In this document: piece after piece, positions 46,796 through 58,181 of the stretch
Layout of the letters: the number at the start of each line of letters is the position of its first letter
Position numbering within the stretch: position 1 is the first letter of the stretch
Translations under genes and position numbers: made by a program
Assembly (NCBI GenBank): GCA_963930775.1
Contig: OZ005699.1
Location: forward strand, 5,415,501 to 5,479,500
Reading direction: 5' to 3'
From: Cliona cf. orientalis
Lineage: Eukaryota; Porifera; Demospongiae; Clionaida; Clionaidae
Length of the DNA stretch: 64,000 bases
Notes under the pieces: model-generated
What the model was told of the DNA's origin: nothing
What the model saw: the letters and a program-made list of their open reading frames with translations, nothing else
Databases searched by the model: none

Positions 46796-47020
46796 TATTA
46801 GCTACATGCAGAAGAAAAAATAACACTGTGCAATACTAAAAGCTTAGGGAGTCTAAGGACGAGATTATTACAGCTAGTAGCTTTTTTATTATCTTAATTG
46901 CAGGTAATTTAAGGTATGAAGCAGAAGGTAGCCACTAGATAAAGAGCCACAGCTGGAGAGGCTCCTAGGTCCCTTGTTTGCTCTCTGAAATTTTCCTCAA
47001 CACGCACTATTATCATAGTA
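46636..47020 (+). repeat. Direct duplication around the MITE right end
   Basis: TTTGCTCTCTGAAATTTTCC at about 46648-46672 recurs at 46977-47000 with similar flanks (CTCCTAGGTGCCATG versus CTCCTAGGTCCCTTG). One copy lies inside the MITE and one outside. Confidence 0.6.
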
Positions 47021-47701
47021 CAGTAGCTATTGGTCCAAGAGTGTTTAAGTTAACTCTTTTCAAGGTAATTGTGCAATAGCATTGGATTGCCGACCTTTAC
47101 TCCTTTTCGTTTCTCTGAGTATAAGGATCACATGATTAATCCTGGTTCTATGGGCACCCAATAGGATCCTGGCAACTCTTATCTATAGCTAGTTAATGGA
47201 TGTTCAGTGAATTGTATACCCCGGCGGTGGGCCGGGCCCCTGTCATTGATCATGAGCTCATTGCTCATTCTATAACTTTATGATCAGTGGCTAGTTGGAA
47301 GTATAAGAAAAGCTTATTGTTTGATACTTTTTCAATCATAGTTTGGGCTTACTCTAAATGCATGGTAAACACACTCCGCTGTTAGTAAGAACACATGAAA
47401 GCAGTGCAAGTTGAAATAATATAGGTAGGGCTTATTTTTTATGATCCTCTGTTCTTTAGTATTCCTTGCATTTCTTCAGACATTGACTTGGTACAATCAA
47501 TACCAAGCACTCCTTTCAAAGCGATGGTCTTTCCATCTACTTATTGCATTATTTTAGACTATAATAGTACTGTTCGGAAACCTATATGGAAAGGTACCTC
47601 TGTCAGGGCCATTACAATTAATTTTAATGATAAATATCCCCCAAGATTATAATTAAAATTACTAAAACGGGCCCATGAAATAGCCAGAATGACCCTATAA
47701 A
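47021..47701. other. Spacer without gene
   Basis: Nothing supported in this stretch. Confidence 0.4.
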
Positions 47702-48271
47702 CTAGAGCTCTATAGAGCACATACCCCACGCGCACATTGCGCAATCTAGACTATAGTGTTGCTTTTGTGTGAATGGCTATATTTTGTGGACTTCAGAAAA
47801 TTAGTGGAAATGCTGCTTAATTGTACGTAGCTACTGGAGGTCCTGGTGACAAAAAGCACTCTCTCTGCGTCAGATCTAGAACTGATACTTCCAGTATTTT
47901 GTTGTAATAGTAGCCGGCTTACATTATGACTTGGTTCCATAGGGCTGCAGATTTCAGCGGATGCGGATAAACTACAGATTTACGAGCATTATTAATTTCG
48001 ACGATCTTTACCAGTTATATTCTTGGCTACTTAGTTGTGCGCACGAGCAGAAAACACAATTGCATGCATTATATTGCATTGAGTAGGCACTGTCGATAGG
48101 CGTGGCTACGTTAGCCAACAAAAAGGCACTATTTGTGACGCCCGTGGACCTGTCACGCTGTCAACCGTCCCCCCAAAATTGTGGTCCCCCCGGACTGTCC
48201 ACTGCGCCGTATTTGGTGCCCCCAGGACAAACCCTGGAGACTAACCCTGCCATACAAACCCTTGGGACTAA

Positions 48272-49649
48272 GGCCACTCCAAGTCAATCATTAGTTTCTG
48301 GTCACACCAGTTGTCTCAAGTACATGCGGGCGGGCGGGTGGTTAGGACTATGGGACTATGACTAATTGAATTAAGACAGGAAGAGGAAGTACTTAAATCA
48401 TACTACAGATGCATAGTCAGCAAACCTCGAGCAGCCTGTCAGATCATATTCATCACAGACAGCTCATGCTATGAGTTGTACCAAGGGCTTATAAGCCCTT
48501 GGCTGTACAAGTACACAGGCAGTTTAACAGTAAAATTTAATGCAGAATAACAAACCACCATAGTTGCCAACCTCTGAGATAAGAATGTAGGGACAAATGA
48601 ATGGGCGCGTTAGCGCCCGCGAAAATTTTTGTTAGCCACGCCCATTTCCCCGTTAACAACACCAATAATAATACATAAGTGACTGGTGCAAAGTTAAAGT
48701 GAGTACAGTTTATTTCTTTGATGCTACATGTATCCTCCTCAGATGAAGAATCCCCCTCATCAGCAGTCCGGAGCATAGTGGTCTTGCAAAGTGCTTGTCA
48801 CAATCGGAATAATGATAACTTGGTCCCTATAGAACTTGAATGTTGTTGAATCTTGATTCTTACTTTGAAATGAGCCATGCTTATGTGGAAAGCTTTTTTA
48901 TAGGGAAGGTGGATTGGCTGCTACCATGGCATTATTCTTAAACTGTTCAAGCATGATCAGTAGCATAGGTCAGCATATGGACTTTTTGTTACCAGCTATG
49001 ATTGTAAACTTTGAGGAAATTTCTATTCCTTCTTATGTACAGAACACAATAAAGACTCAATAATTACTTCGTTTAAATATCCATGTTTGCAAACTGCCAT
49101 TCAGGCAGCTTCCTTTCATTTTGGACAGCTAAAAATACTATGCTTAATGGTGATGCACCTGGGAACCAATATTAGGTTAGTACTGAGACCTAATGTCTAA
49201 GCTGGTATATGTACTACATGGCCACATCCTTGATTATCATCACTGTACATAACCACCTGACTCCATAAGGGAAGAACAAAGCCACATAATTGATTTTCTA
49301 CACATATATAGTCTAGTATAGGAGTGCAGCTTTCCAGGAAAAAGGCGGGACAGCTGTACAATCTAACTACAAGTCGGGACTCATCGGGACAGAGGTTAAA
49401 ATGTCGGGACTGTCCCGCCAGAATCGGGACGGTTGGCAACTATGAACCACAGATTCGATCACCATCATGGAATGTGCAGCAGGCAATGAGCTCAAGATCG
49501 AGCTCGATCTCGAGATCGAGAGTATCACGTGCTCAATACGTCATTTTACATCATTTTTACTATGAATATCATTATAGTCCTCATAAATTGCCTTTTCAAA
49601 ATATCATGCGGGCGGGTGACCAGAAACTAATGATTAATTTGGAGTGGCC
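48272..49649. mobile_element. Family D Harbinger-like MITE, copy D2
   Basis: GGCCACTCCAAGTCAATCAT at the left, inverted GGAGTGGCC at the right, and TAA on both sides (48269-48271, 49650-49652). TAGTTTCTGGTCAC and a CCCGCCCGCAT-type word follow inside both ends. It lies within the TGTCA element and contains the next one. Confidence 0.75.
48559..49444. mobile_element. CATAGTTGCCAACC element nested in D2
   Basis: CATAGTTGCCAACC at 48559-48572 and inverted GGTTGGCAACTATG at 49431-49444, flanked by the direct repeat AACCAC (48553-48558, 49445-49450). GGGAC(A/T)GTCCCG words near the right end are typical of this TIR type. 886 bp, no convincing ORF. Confidence 0.75.
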
Positions 49650-49820
49650 TAACCCTGCTAACCATTTATACCTGAAACCCAGCCCCTAACCCCCCTCGTA
49701 AATGCAGGGGGACTATGCATAGTTGCTATGGACAGTCCAGGGGGACCGCTTTCAGGGGGGACCACTTATAGTATGACAGACCGTGTCCATCGATTTGACG
49801 CACACTGAAGCCAGTTTTTC

Positions 49821-50224
49821 GCTGAATTTCAGATGGACTGGAAACGCGCGCGCCGCCCTATTACAAAGTACGCATTTCCGTTTCTACCATCCTCATTACG
49901 GGCAAAAAATATCGCGAGCGGTAAGAAGCTACAAAGGCTGCTTGGAAACACCAACGGTGGTCGACCTGACAACGGAATCAGCGTCTGTGAGGGCGTTTAC
50001 AGTAAGCCATAGTCGTAGTACAATATGCTGAAATTAGGGTCCGCAAGGTGAAAATTTGACCTCCGAATTTCGGATAAATTATAATTGGCGCATCAAGAGC
50101 TCATCAGCTGCACCCCAAATCCCCTCCTTACATCTTCCTTCGAGGGAGAATTGCGTGATTTGCCGCCGATCTGAGAATAAAGTGGGCGTGGTCACGAGAC
50201 AACACACCACAAATTTGTTCTAAT
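49821..50224. other. Spacer without gene
   Basis: Contains an inverted-type word CGAGATCGAG-like palindrome upstream (49497-49520, AAGATCGAGCTCGATCTCGAGATCGAG) but no gene. Confidence 0.35.
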
Positions 50225-50928
50225 TAAGCGAGCACCTAGCCTAGGTACTAGCGCTACAAATGCGCCCCTGTGAACCAGCAAAGCCCTTCGTTTTCGGTGC
50301 TGGCAGGGTTGTTTTATCTGTTGTTTTATCTGTATGCACTTCACGCACATGTCACAGAACCGAAAATTTCTGCAGATCATTTTGGTGAAAGTTTCATCTT
50401 CATATCTTCTTCCTGAGTGAAGTTATGACGCAAAGATTACAATGAAATCTGGAATTTTATCACAGAACACCAACAGTAGGGCCTCCTATAAAGAACTGAC
50501 AAGGCCAGTTATGAGACTTCAACACATACTTCACATCATAACTTCACTCAGGAACAAGATATAAAGATGAAACTTTCACCAAAATGATCTGCAGAAATTT
50601 TCGGTTCTGTGAGATGCAAGAATGAAACGCATTTCTAAGGTTTCAATGTTGTTTGACATCGCTATCAATAGACAGAACTAGAGTGCTCCCAGCCAGATGG
50701 CAAGGGTTCACTGAATCTCATTTCATCCACTACATGCAATGTATGGACCATATCCCATAAATCGCAAGTGGTAGGGATCGCAAGGCCACACCCATTTAAC
50801 TGCAATGCCCCCAGATCTCTCCATTTCTCACTTACCTACAGATAAAACAGCACTACCAGCACCAGAAACGAAGGGCTTTGCTGGTACACAGGGGCACATT
50901 TGCAGCGCTAGTACCTAGGCTAGCTTAA
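50225..50928. repeat. Large foldback element with two arm pairs
   Basis: Outer arms 50225-50320 and 50839-50928 share CCTAGGTACTAGCGCT and GCAAAGCCCTTCGTTT. Inner arms 50344-50430 and 50529-50616 share CAGAACCGAAAATTTCTGCAG and TTTTGGTGAAAGTTTCATCTT, all inverted. About 700 bp in total. Confidence 0.85.
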
Positions 50929-51319
50929 AACGCGATATTAATTCATCAGTTGTATGCATATTGATACTACCCAACATACTGTACAATCCAAAACCAACAA
51001 TTTTCATTCCATACGAAGAAAAAATCCCACAAGCACATAATTACCTTGATAATTCAGTATAGCAACTACAAATATGAAAGGATGGGGATAATCGGCCGTT
51101 CAGAATGCGTCCACATAACCACTCAACACAATAGCCCAATAGAAAAAGCAGACAGCCTCCTCCAGGATCGGGAAAATACCGCCGTATGTCATCGCTAGGG
51201 TCCCCAAAAGTGGGCGTTGCCGTGACGAGCTTGTTCCCGCACGTGACTGTAGTGAAGAATGTGCGTTTCCAATCCCTCCTCCCCCCTCTATTATCTTTGG
51301 TTAAATCTAGTTTAAATAC
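50929..51319. other. 3' flank of MULE gene
   Basis: A reverse frame continues (51041-51391) past the donor at 51318-51319 but lacks MULE-like sequence. Further exons could not be placed. Confidence 0.35.
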
Positions 51320-52804
51320 CTGCAAAACCTCTCTTGATTTCATTGTAGTAATACACCTGCAGCTGATACAAAGCAAGCACAACTGTGTCAAGCGGGGCTT
51401 CTTTCCAGGACTGAAAATCCTTCACCACACAATTGAGACCTTCAGACTGGTTGTTGGTGATGCCACAGTATGGATTGTAGAGGTGGACTTGTTCAAGCAC
51501 CCACCTACCGATCTGGACAGGAACAGCTGGATGTATCTCATTCCGATAGTACTGTTCAAAAGAAGCATCCCACCTTTCACAGCATTGTTCTAGGAGTTGG
51601 TTGTATGCCTCTTCTGAAGGAGAATGAAAGAGCTGGGACACATCATCAACGTAGATGGTGATGTCTGCAGCTGGAGCACCATGTTTCCGAAGCCAAAAGC
51701 GAATGTCTCTAAAAAGATGATTCCAGCACTGTACCATTTTGAGATTTGGTACTTCAAGCTCAGCTGCTTTGGTGATAGCTCTTTCCTTGTCAGTTACCAT
51801 GCAGGACTTTGTGATCTTTAGAGAAGGAATGTGGCAGACAGCTTCTTGGAACAGCACTCGGTGTGTCTCGGTGAATTTTCGTTCATGGATCAGATACATA
51901 GCTGGAACACACGGCTTTTCTGTGAATAGGGTGTATCTGAATAGGAGCGGAGAGACATAAAAATCTCCTAGTTGAAGGGTGGTGTCATATGAAAGCAGTT
52001 TCCCTTCCTCCTGAAGCATGAGCACTTTATCTGCTTCATCAAGAATTTCCTGGAGACCACACACACAGACCAGATCAGGAAAAGTCGAGATCTTGTGTAC
52101 ATACCCAGGTGTGTCGTATGCTATTTCGTGCAGGTTGTAGAGTTCGTCTTTGGAAATTCTTGTTTGATGCAAATGCTTAAACCTGAGATTTCGAAGCTGT
52201 TTCATATTACGTGGAGTATGTGTGGGAACATGTTCAGGTTGACAGGTCATCTGGCTTATCTCTTTCTTGTACACCACATTAGCTTTTTTCTCCTTGCATT
52301 CGGCTGCGCACTTTTTCAAGTATGATGGACAAGTTCGTACAAATGGAGTAGAAGTGTTTGCATTTCGATGTGGAAATTTTGAAACACATTCTTCATTGCC
52401 AATGTAGTGGATAAGTGTTACTGCCTTGCTGTCTATCAGCTGATAAGCATGCTTTTGAAAAGATTTGGATGGGCCATTGGGTGTGTCTAATACAAAGTAG
52501 CTCTTCTTAAGCACAGGATTCTTTCTTGGAAGTGCAGTGACACCATTGTTGATCCATCTGATCTGGTCTGCTCGCCAATCATCTACATATTAATATATGT
52601 ACAATCAAATTCACACGTTTATTGCAAGAGGTAGGTGTGATTACCTTCATTTTCTGGATTCTCTCTTCGAAAGATATAGACTTCACTGCCTTTTACACTC
52701 ACTGGTGGATGACTGATACACTGGTTGGTCGGAGGCTCCTGTAGAATCTTGATGGCTTGGCTGATTGTCAGGGAATCCGCTACAAACGCAACGCCAGCCA
52801 TCAC
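51320..52804 (-). CDS. MULE-type transposase-derived protein
   Basis: Exon 1 runs from the ATG at 52804 (or 52801) to 52645. Exon 2 runs from 52582 to a donor at 51320. The intron is GT/AG, phase 1, and the 480-codon joined frame is open. The N-terminal part ends in DDWRADQIRWINNG. A Cys/His region (residues about 120-160) follows. Then comes a MULE-like RNase H core with a first Asp in LLSYDTTLQLGDFYVSPLLF, a second in CMVTDKERAITKAAELEVPN, a WNHLFRDIRFWLRKHG helix and a late Glu in NNQSEGLN. A 3' exon with a SWIM finger, common in MULE proteins, was not found. TIRs were not identified, so it may be a domesticated or truncated copy. The family call rests on motif pattern. Confidence 0.75.
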
Positions 52805-54234
52805 AGCTCGTCAATTTCAATTTTGCCACTTCGCACGCTCGCATTTCCCGCTACACTCCAGCTACAGCTCTGCGCATGTCCTCTAAATCAGCGTCGTGCG
52901 TTTGGGAGCTGTCCCGTATATTAGTAGGCGGGACGGGACGGGATATCCCGGAAGTGTCCCGTCCCGTTCCGTGGAATAGTAACAACCACGTACCAGTGTA
53001 GTAAGCCTAAACGCATGTACGGTGGTTTAGCCGCTACTCGCGATCAATCGATCAACAACTTTGCCTATCGCTACGAACTGGCGCTCTCCTGCTACCCTTC
53101 TCGCCATATGTTCCATTTAGTCACGCAAGACAGTGACTAATGCTCCATTGATAGTTTTACTTTTATTGCTACCAACATATTTATTGTTCAAGGCCTGTGG
53201 TATTTAATATAATTTGCACTTTGCGTTCCCTTGAGCAACTCTTGAGCAACTAATATTGCACTGAGGGTTTCCTGGAGCTATTCATATTGCACTGTGGCTT
53301 ACTGAGGGTGTTCATATTGTACTGCTTGTCTCTAGGAAGTGCATTGCGGTGTGTATTTTACTTAGCAACAACAGAGGAACGGGATATAAAATAGTTTTGG
53401 CTGTAGCTAGAATACTATCACAAGTATTCTCTACTTCTAGTATGCATATACAGTACAGAAAATTCAGGGAATCTAAATGCGGTGCTCTGGATTTGCGCAA
53501 GCGCACAGATATTTGAAACTCACTGCAGTGGTACCGAGCAACAAATTTGTGACCGTCTATGAGAAAACCTGGCATATGGGATATTTTGTAGTTTGATGTA
53601 TGGTTGATAAGCTCCACTATAAGAGTTAACCTGTATTTAAGTTTCAGACCAATTGTGTGCTTCGTTACAGCGTGATCATGCCACACTCCCAATAATGAAG
53701 AATTACGATCCAAAGGCATTACACTATGTACACATATGGTGTTACCACATACTACGTGTGAATCGGAAATCAATTAGGGGAATACCATTCGAAATCATCG
53801 AGCAAGAGTCGATTTTTGTCATTGACAACGACTCTTTATTACCCAAGAAGCTTAAAAGGTGAGCAAACGTATAGTAGTTCGATGAATCCAACTGTACCTA
53901 GATAGCCCGGGCGCGGGAATTCCTAATTAGCGCCCTTAGCAATGGGCTCTGTATATAGCAGATGTACATATTAGGTAAAGCAAAATGAAGGCTTATTTCG
54001 CCTTGATTTTTGACATGAATAATAATTATGACATTGACTTTGATATTAATTTTTTTGATCTGAGGTACTAAAGCGTGTGGATCCCATATGCCGGGTTTTG
54101 TCAAATATGACCACCAATTTACACTTTTTATCCGGTGAAATTCATAAATGTACACAGTGCTGAAGACTTGCTTAAGCTTGCTTCTTTTGATCAGTGCCAG
54201 TTACCCTTACAGTCCTGCTAATGGTAGAAGGATC
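52805..54234. other. Spacer upstream of MULE gene
   Basis: A palindromic GGGACGGGACGGGATATCCCGG...GTCCCGTCCC stretch lies at 52930-52970. Reverse frame 53312-53773 (153 codons) and forward frame 53653-53862 overlap and have no recognisable domain. Neither is annotated. Confidence 0.4.
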
Positions 54235-54550
54235 TGTCATGCTATCGATGGTCCCCCCGGACCATCCACATCGGGAATAAATGGTCCCCCGGACCATTGG
54301 TACCAGAATAACCTGTCCCCGCAGACCATCTGTGCCTGCCACAAGCAGTCTCCTCTGGACACTGATGGTCCCCCCACATCATAATATGGCAGTGCACATT
54401 ACTGCCTTCCATCACGCTCACCCTTTTGGGCAGGGTTTGTGCACATGTTCCAATGATCGTGCAAGGGGGACTACCTGTGACTAATTTTAGCGGGAAACAG
54501 ACGGTCTGGGGGGGGACCACTTATAGTGGGGGACCATTTATTTCATGACA
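54235..54550. mobile_element. 316-bp relative of the TGTCA element
   Basis: Left end TGTCATGCTATCGATGGTCCCCCCGG, right end ...GGGGGACCACTTATAGTGGGGGACCATTTATTTCATGACA. The 4-mers flanking it are GATC and GCTC, so the duplication is imperfect. GGTCCCCC words recur in both orientations throughout. Confidence 0.75.
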
Positions 54551-55019
54551 GCTCCAAGATTTCTAGTGATCGCCTGGACTTGATATTATATAACCTAGAG
54601 CAATCTGTTGCCAGATCATACGCTATCATAATACTTCGCTATATTATAAAGAGATGTCCTAATAAGATTGACCGATCTCGTCGACTGGTCAGTATAGCCT
54701 TTGCTACCTTGGCACCACTATAGCGAGTTTCAAATTTTTGCGCATCGCGAACCCAGCACCACATTTGTTTGTAGATTCCCTGAATTTCCTGTAATAGCAT
54801 TAAAGAATTTTATTGGAGTAGGCATGCATATGCAATAGTACTGTTATTGATTTCTCGAGAATGGTATGGTGCTCTGATGTAAGCCAACTTTTTAAGACAT
54901 CATTATGACGGGGAGGGGGTCAGAGCCATGACACTAATTTTAGCATGAACTTTAAACCATCCTTTAGCCTTGAGCTGGATTGTATATCTGCCACTGCCTT
55001 CTAGTCCAGGTATGACTAC

Positions 55020-55583
55020 CGTATATGTTCCAATATAGGTGCCGCCCTAATTTAGGCACCCTTTGTGACCTGCGCAATTTTTTTGGTTCCAATTTAAGGC
55101 ACTTTTCCGGACATCAATTATTTTTAGTCGGCGCCTATTTAATTGGAATGTATTGCCATGTGCAATATCACAATACCACTGTATCGTCGATTGATCCATC
55201 GAGCTAGCAGTTTAGATGTCAAACTAAGCTGTCACTTAGTTACATTTATATGGGCACTTACCTACTGCTTTGATGTCTTTCTGGAGTCAGAGACAACCGT
55301 TCTGATGGCTATGGTGACCAGCAACTTGAGCATGATTCAGTGATTAGAGTGAAACTTCCAAAAAGCTGAAACTAGAACTATATTTTTGTTGCTTTCGCCA
55401 CTGTCATATTCACTGCTACTAAATAGTATTGGTTAGTGATAGCTCTTGAGCTCTGGCAAAACTTCCAGAACCATTCTAATTGTAGCGCTTAGGCGCCCTT
55501 TAACCTGCTCGTGAATTTTTCGGTTCTAATTGGAGGTGCCTGCATGATCTGTAATTATTTTGCCTAAATTAGAAAGTATATGG
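55020..55583. mobile_element. TA-flanked MITE, CC(G)TATAT ends
   Basis: CCGTATATGTTCCAATATAGG at the left; inverted CCATATACTTTCTAATTTAGG at the right; TA at 55018-55019 and 55584-55585. TTAGGCACC / GGTGCCT motifs recur just inside both ends. Confidence 0.65.
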
Positions 55584-57789
55584 TATTAATTTTGTGTGAT
55601 ATATGTATATACACCCTTTGCAGTACCCATAACTTTCAAACAATTCCATGTACAGCCATACCCTGCTGCCATGTTGGAAAAAAAACCGGGTATAGGGAAG
55701 ATGCACTAGCCTGTTTTAGCTATAGCAGAAGGTCGTGACTTTTTCGTCCCACACTGTTCCTTTTATAGCATGCCCATTCGGAGCAGGCAACAATTGGTGC
55801 GACACTGCGCAAACCATATCTAGCTCGAACTACATGTTTGCAGAGTCCAAGAAAGAGTACTGTTGCAGTTGATCTTTGCAATCGATTAGCAATTCTAGGT
55901 CGATTGATTATCAATAGTGAAATTCGCTCGCAGTTGAGCAGCAATAGCAAAATGTTGAAGGGTGGCACAGTGTCCTAGAGAAGTATTCAAGACCATGGCG
56001 GTATAAAGAATCGATTGTAGTCGATGAGTGAACGAGCATCTTGACACGTCAGTAAGATACGTGAACATGATGATAATTGTTCACTTTTGCATGCGCTGTG
56101 AAAACACAATTTTTGTCACTTTTCAACTTACCACCATTTCAACCCAGGAGAGCTCTAGGTGTCAGACTTGGTTTGTTAGCAGTTTGGGCCTTCAACTTCA
56201 TAGCTGCTATTATTCTGGAGATACGTGTATAAGCGTTTTAAAACTAAAATTTGGGATATGCGTGAAGTGTCCCCTTGATAATGGTAACTCTTCCTACGTG
56301 AAAATCTGCTTTGTGTCTTCTAGAACACTATATTTACTGATGTAGATTTACTCAACTTCAAGTAGCATAAATTCAACAATAAATACAGGACGTTTCGACC
56401 CAGAGGCCTTCATCAGCTGTTCTGGGCAAAACCGGAAACACAAATGACTTAAATAGGATGCGAGCATGAACGGATAATTAATAAGAGAGGGGGTGTGGTG
56501 AAAGTTAGAAATAGCATGAGACATGGCAACAACCCAACAGTTGAGAAAATCTACACTAGTATATACACGTAGCAATGAATCTCTATTCTATTATATTTAC
56601 TGAGTTACGCCTCGAACAACTGACCCATGTAGCTAAATAACAAGTATGTAACACAGAGCTGTTGCAGTTATGCAAGTAGGGCAGCTGCACACAAGTCAAG
56701 TTACCATTCTGTTGCTGATTTTTAGTTCTACTATAGTGCTACACAGCAAAAGAGTAGATTTTTGCCACTATGGTTTTGCAGTGTTTATTTAATTTGATAC
56801 CAGTTTGGTCAATGAATGGACTATCTACATATGCCATGGAAAGCTGATATCACCTATATGGCTTTAGCGTGCAAGAATGGCAAAAAAATTCATTAAGCAC
56901 AGGATTGGATTATAGTTAAGAATCCTGATTTGAGGTGAAGATAACCATTTAGGTACATCTTTGTACCAATTAAGAACTACAAAGAATCACGGAGATGTTG
57001 ACCAAATAGCCTAAAATATGGTCTATTTACGTTAGGCACGGAATCTTGCATGGTTAAGAGTCAATATTGTGCTCTATCTATGCATCTTTATGCACGGAAC
57101 TGCGAATGTTGTGCAGGAAATGCCAACTCCGGAAGCAAATAATTCGAACTGCTGATTGCTCGAGACAGGTCAAAGTCTGCCTTGATGATGTAGTACTCAA
57201 TGCACATATACAATAGTGACGTTTTCATTGACCACGCCTACTGGTGATCTAAGAACGAGAAGGCAGCAAGAACAGAGTTATTAGCATTTAAGGCGTCTAA
57301 GCGAGGGAAGATAGTAATGATAGGCAGCCCAAAGCCTTTTTAATACTCCATAGTTTTTTGGTGGCGTTGACGGTTACTAGCTTTTGTTACGGAATACTTC
57401 TATTCATTGTAGACTAAAATAGGTGTGCATGCAAAGTTAGAAAATTGTTCTCATTTGCTGTGTAGCACTATAGCTAGCTACAAAAGCACTGGTCATCCTA
57501 ATTGAAATGATCGTTGCTGCACTCATTTTACTGCATTTTCTGTAAAACTTGTGTTTATCTGTAAGTGGGAAGAGGGAAATTATTGAAGGGCTTATATGTG
57601 AAGCTTGCACTATGCAAACATACGGTAGCAGACTATAAAAGGTTACATTCCGTTCCATGGAACAGTCGTTCAAGTACAGAAACCAGCTAGGATGACAATG
57701 TTAAATCTGTAATGATTAACCGTGACTGGAATTAAAATTGAGGTTTGCATTAATACGATTGCCACATATATAATACCCAATAACAGCAG
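55584..57789. other. Spacer; one hammerhead-like motif
   Basis: No gene supported. Several short frames (55720-55968, 56028-56345, 57437-57673) have no domain or splice context. The motif at 56385-56420 is listed separately. Confidence 0.4.
56385..56420 (-). ncRNA. Hammerhead-ribozyme-like motif
   Basis: On the minus strand ACAG precedes CTGATGA. A GGCC/GGTC stem with a 4-nt loop, then GAAAC, GTC and CTGT follow. ACAG/CTGT would form stem I and GTC is a legal cleavage triplet. One extra A sits between CTGATGA and stem II, and stem III would be a single base pair, as in the minimal forms reported in Penelope-like retroelements. Folding and activity are untested. Confidence 0.4.
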
Positions 57790-58118
57790 AAGACTCTGAT
57801 GCAAAGCTGAGTAAGGACGCTAGGCCTGGACTTCATCAACTCACCTTACTTGTACATAAAGATAGAAGAATAAAGGTGATCTCAAATGCAGCATACAGAT
57901 GGGAGCAGGTTGCAAAGCTCCTTCACATCGATTCGAATGTGATCAGGTCAATTGGTTGGAACTCACGATCCAGGCCGGAGGATACCTGTACATCAGTGCT
58001 TGCAATATGGCTTGGAGGTGGATTGCGTGAACCCATTACGTGGGCCACTCTTGTTGAAGTCCTTGAAGAGGCACATCTTGGCTATCTATCAAATGAGTTG
58101 AAGTCAGTACTTGATTAA
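57790..58118 (+). CDS. Terminal exon encoding a Death-family domain
   Basis: The acceptor is CAGCAG/AA at 57789-57790. The exon opens in phase (2 nt left over), encodes 109 residues and ends at TAA 58116-58118. It reads as a six-helix Death domain: HQLTLLVHKDRRIKVISNAA, then YRWEQVAKLLHIDSNVIRSI, TCTSVLAIWLGGGL, ITWATLVEVLEEAHLGYLSN. Death domains bind one another in apoptosis and innate signalling, and in sponges they often end multidomain proteins. Upstream exons could not be found within the spacer. AATAAA follows at 58176. It is either the last exon of a long-intron gene or an orphan. Confidence 0.7.
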
Positions 58119-58175
58119 GACATACTGTTCATGTTTAGATTGTGCACTTGCATGGGAGTTGAGATTGTATTATTC

Positions 58176-58181
58176 AATAAA
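58176..58181 (+). terminator. Polyadenylation signal after Death exon
   Basis: AATAAA 58 bp after the stop codon, with a TGTGTC/T-rich stretch just downstream. Confidence 0.6.

Larger units (their letters stand above)
48151..49778. mobile_element. TGTCA...TGACA element inserted in A4
   Basis: Ends TGTCACGCTGTCAACCGTCCCCCC and, inverted, TGTCATACTATAAGTGGTCCCCCC. Both ends contain GGACTGTCC further in. The 4-bp sequence GACC flanks both sides (48147-48150, 49779-49782), and comparison with intact family A copies shows it is a true duplication. A 316-bp relative lies at 54235-54550. 4-bp duplications are known for few superfamilies (for example Sola1); class not assigned. Confidence 0.8.
47702..49820 (-). 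repeat. Family A repeat, copy A4, split by nested insertions
   Basis: Begins CTAGAGCTCTATAGAGCACATACCCC. After about 250 bp of unmatched sequence (47745-47995) the family interior resumes (48000-48150) and breaks at GACC. It continues at 49779 with GACCGTGTCCATCGATTTGACGCACACTGAAGCC before fading at about 49820. Confidence 0.75.

Noticed and set aside
51041..51391. Extension of the MULE gene into a 3' exon
   Set aside because: The reading is open but lacks MULE or SWIM features, and the donor at 51318-51319 ends the supported exon.
53312..53773. 153-codon reverse frame
   Set aside because: No domain, no splice signals or promoter that I can support, and a competing forward frame overlaps it.
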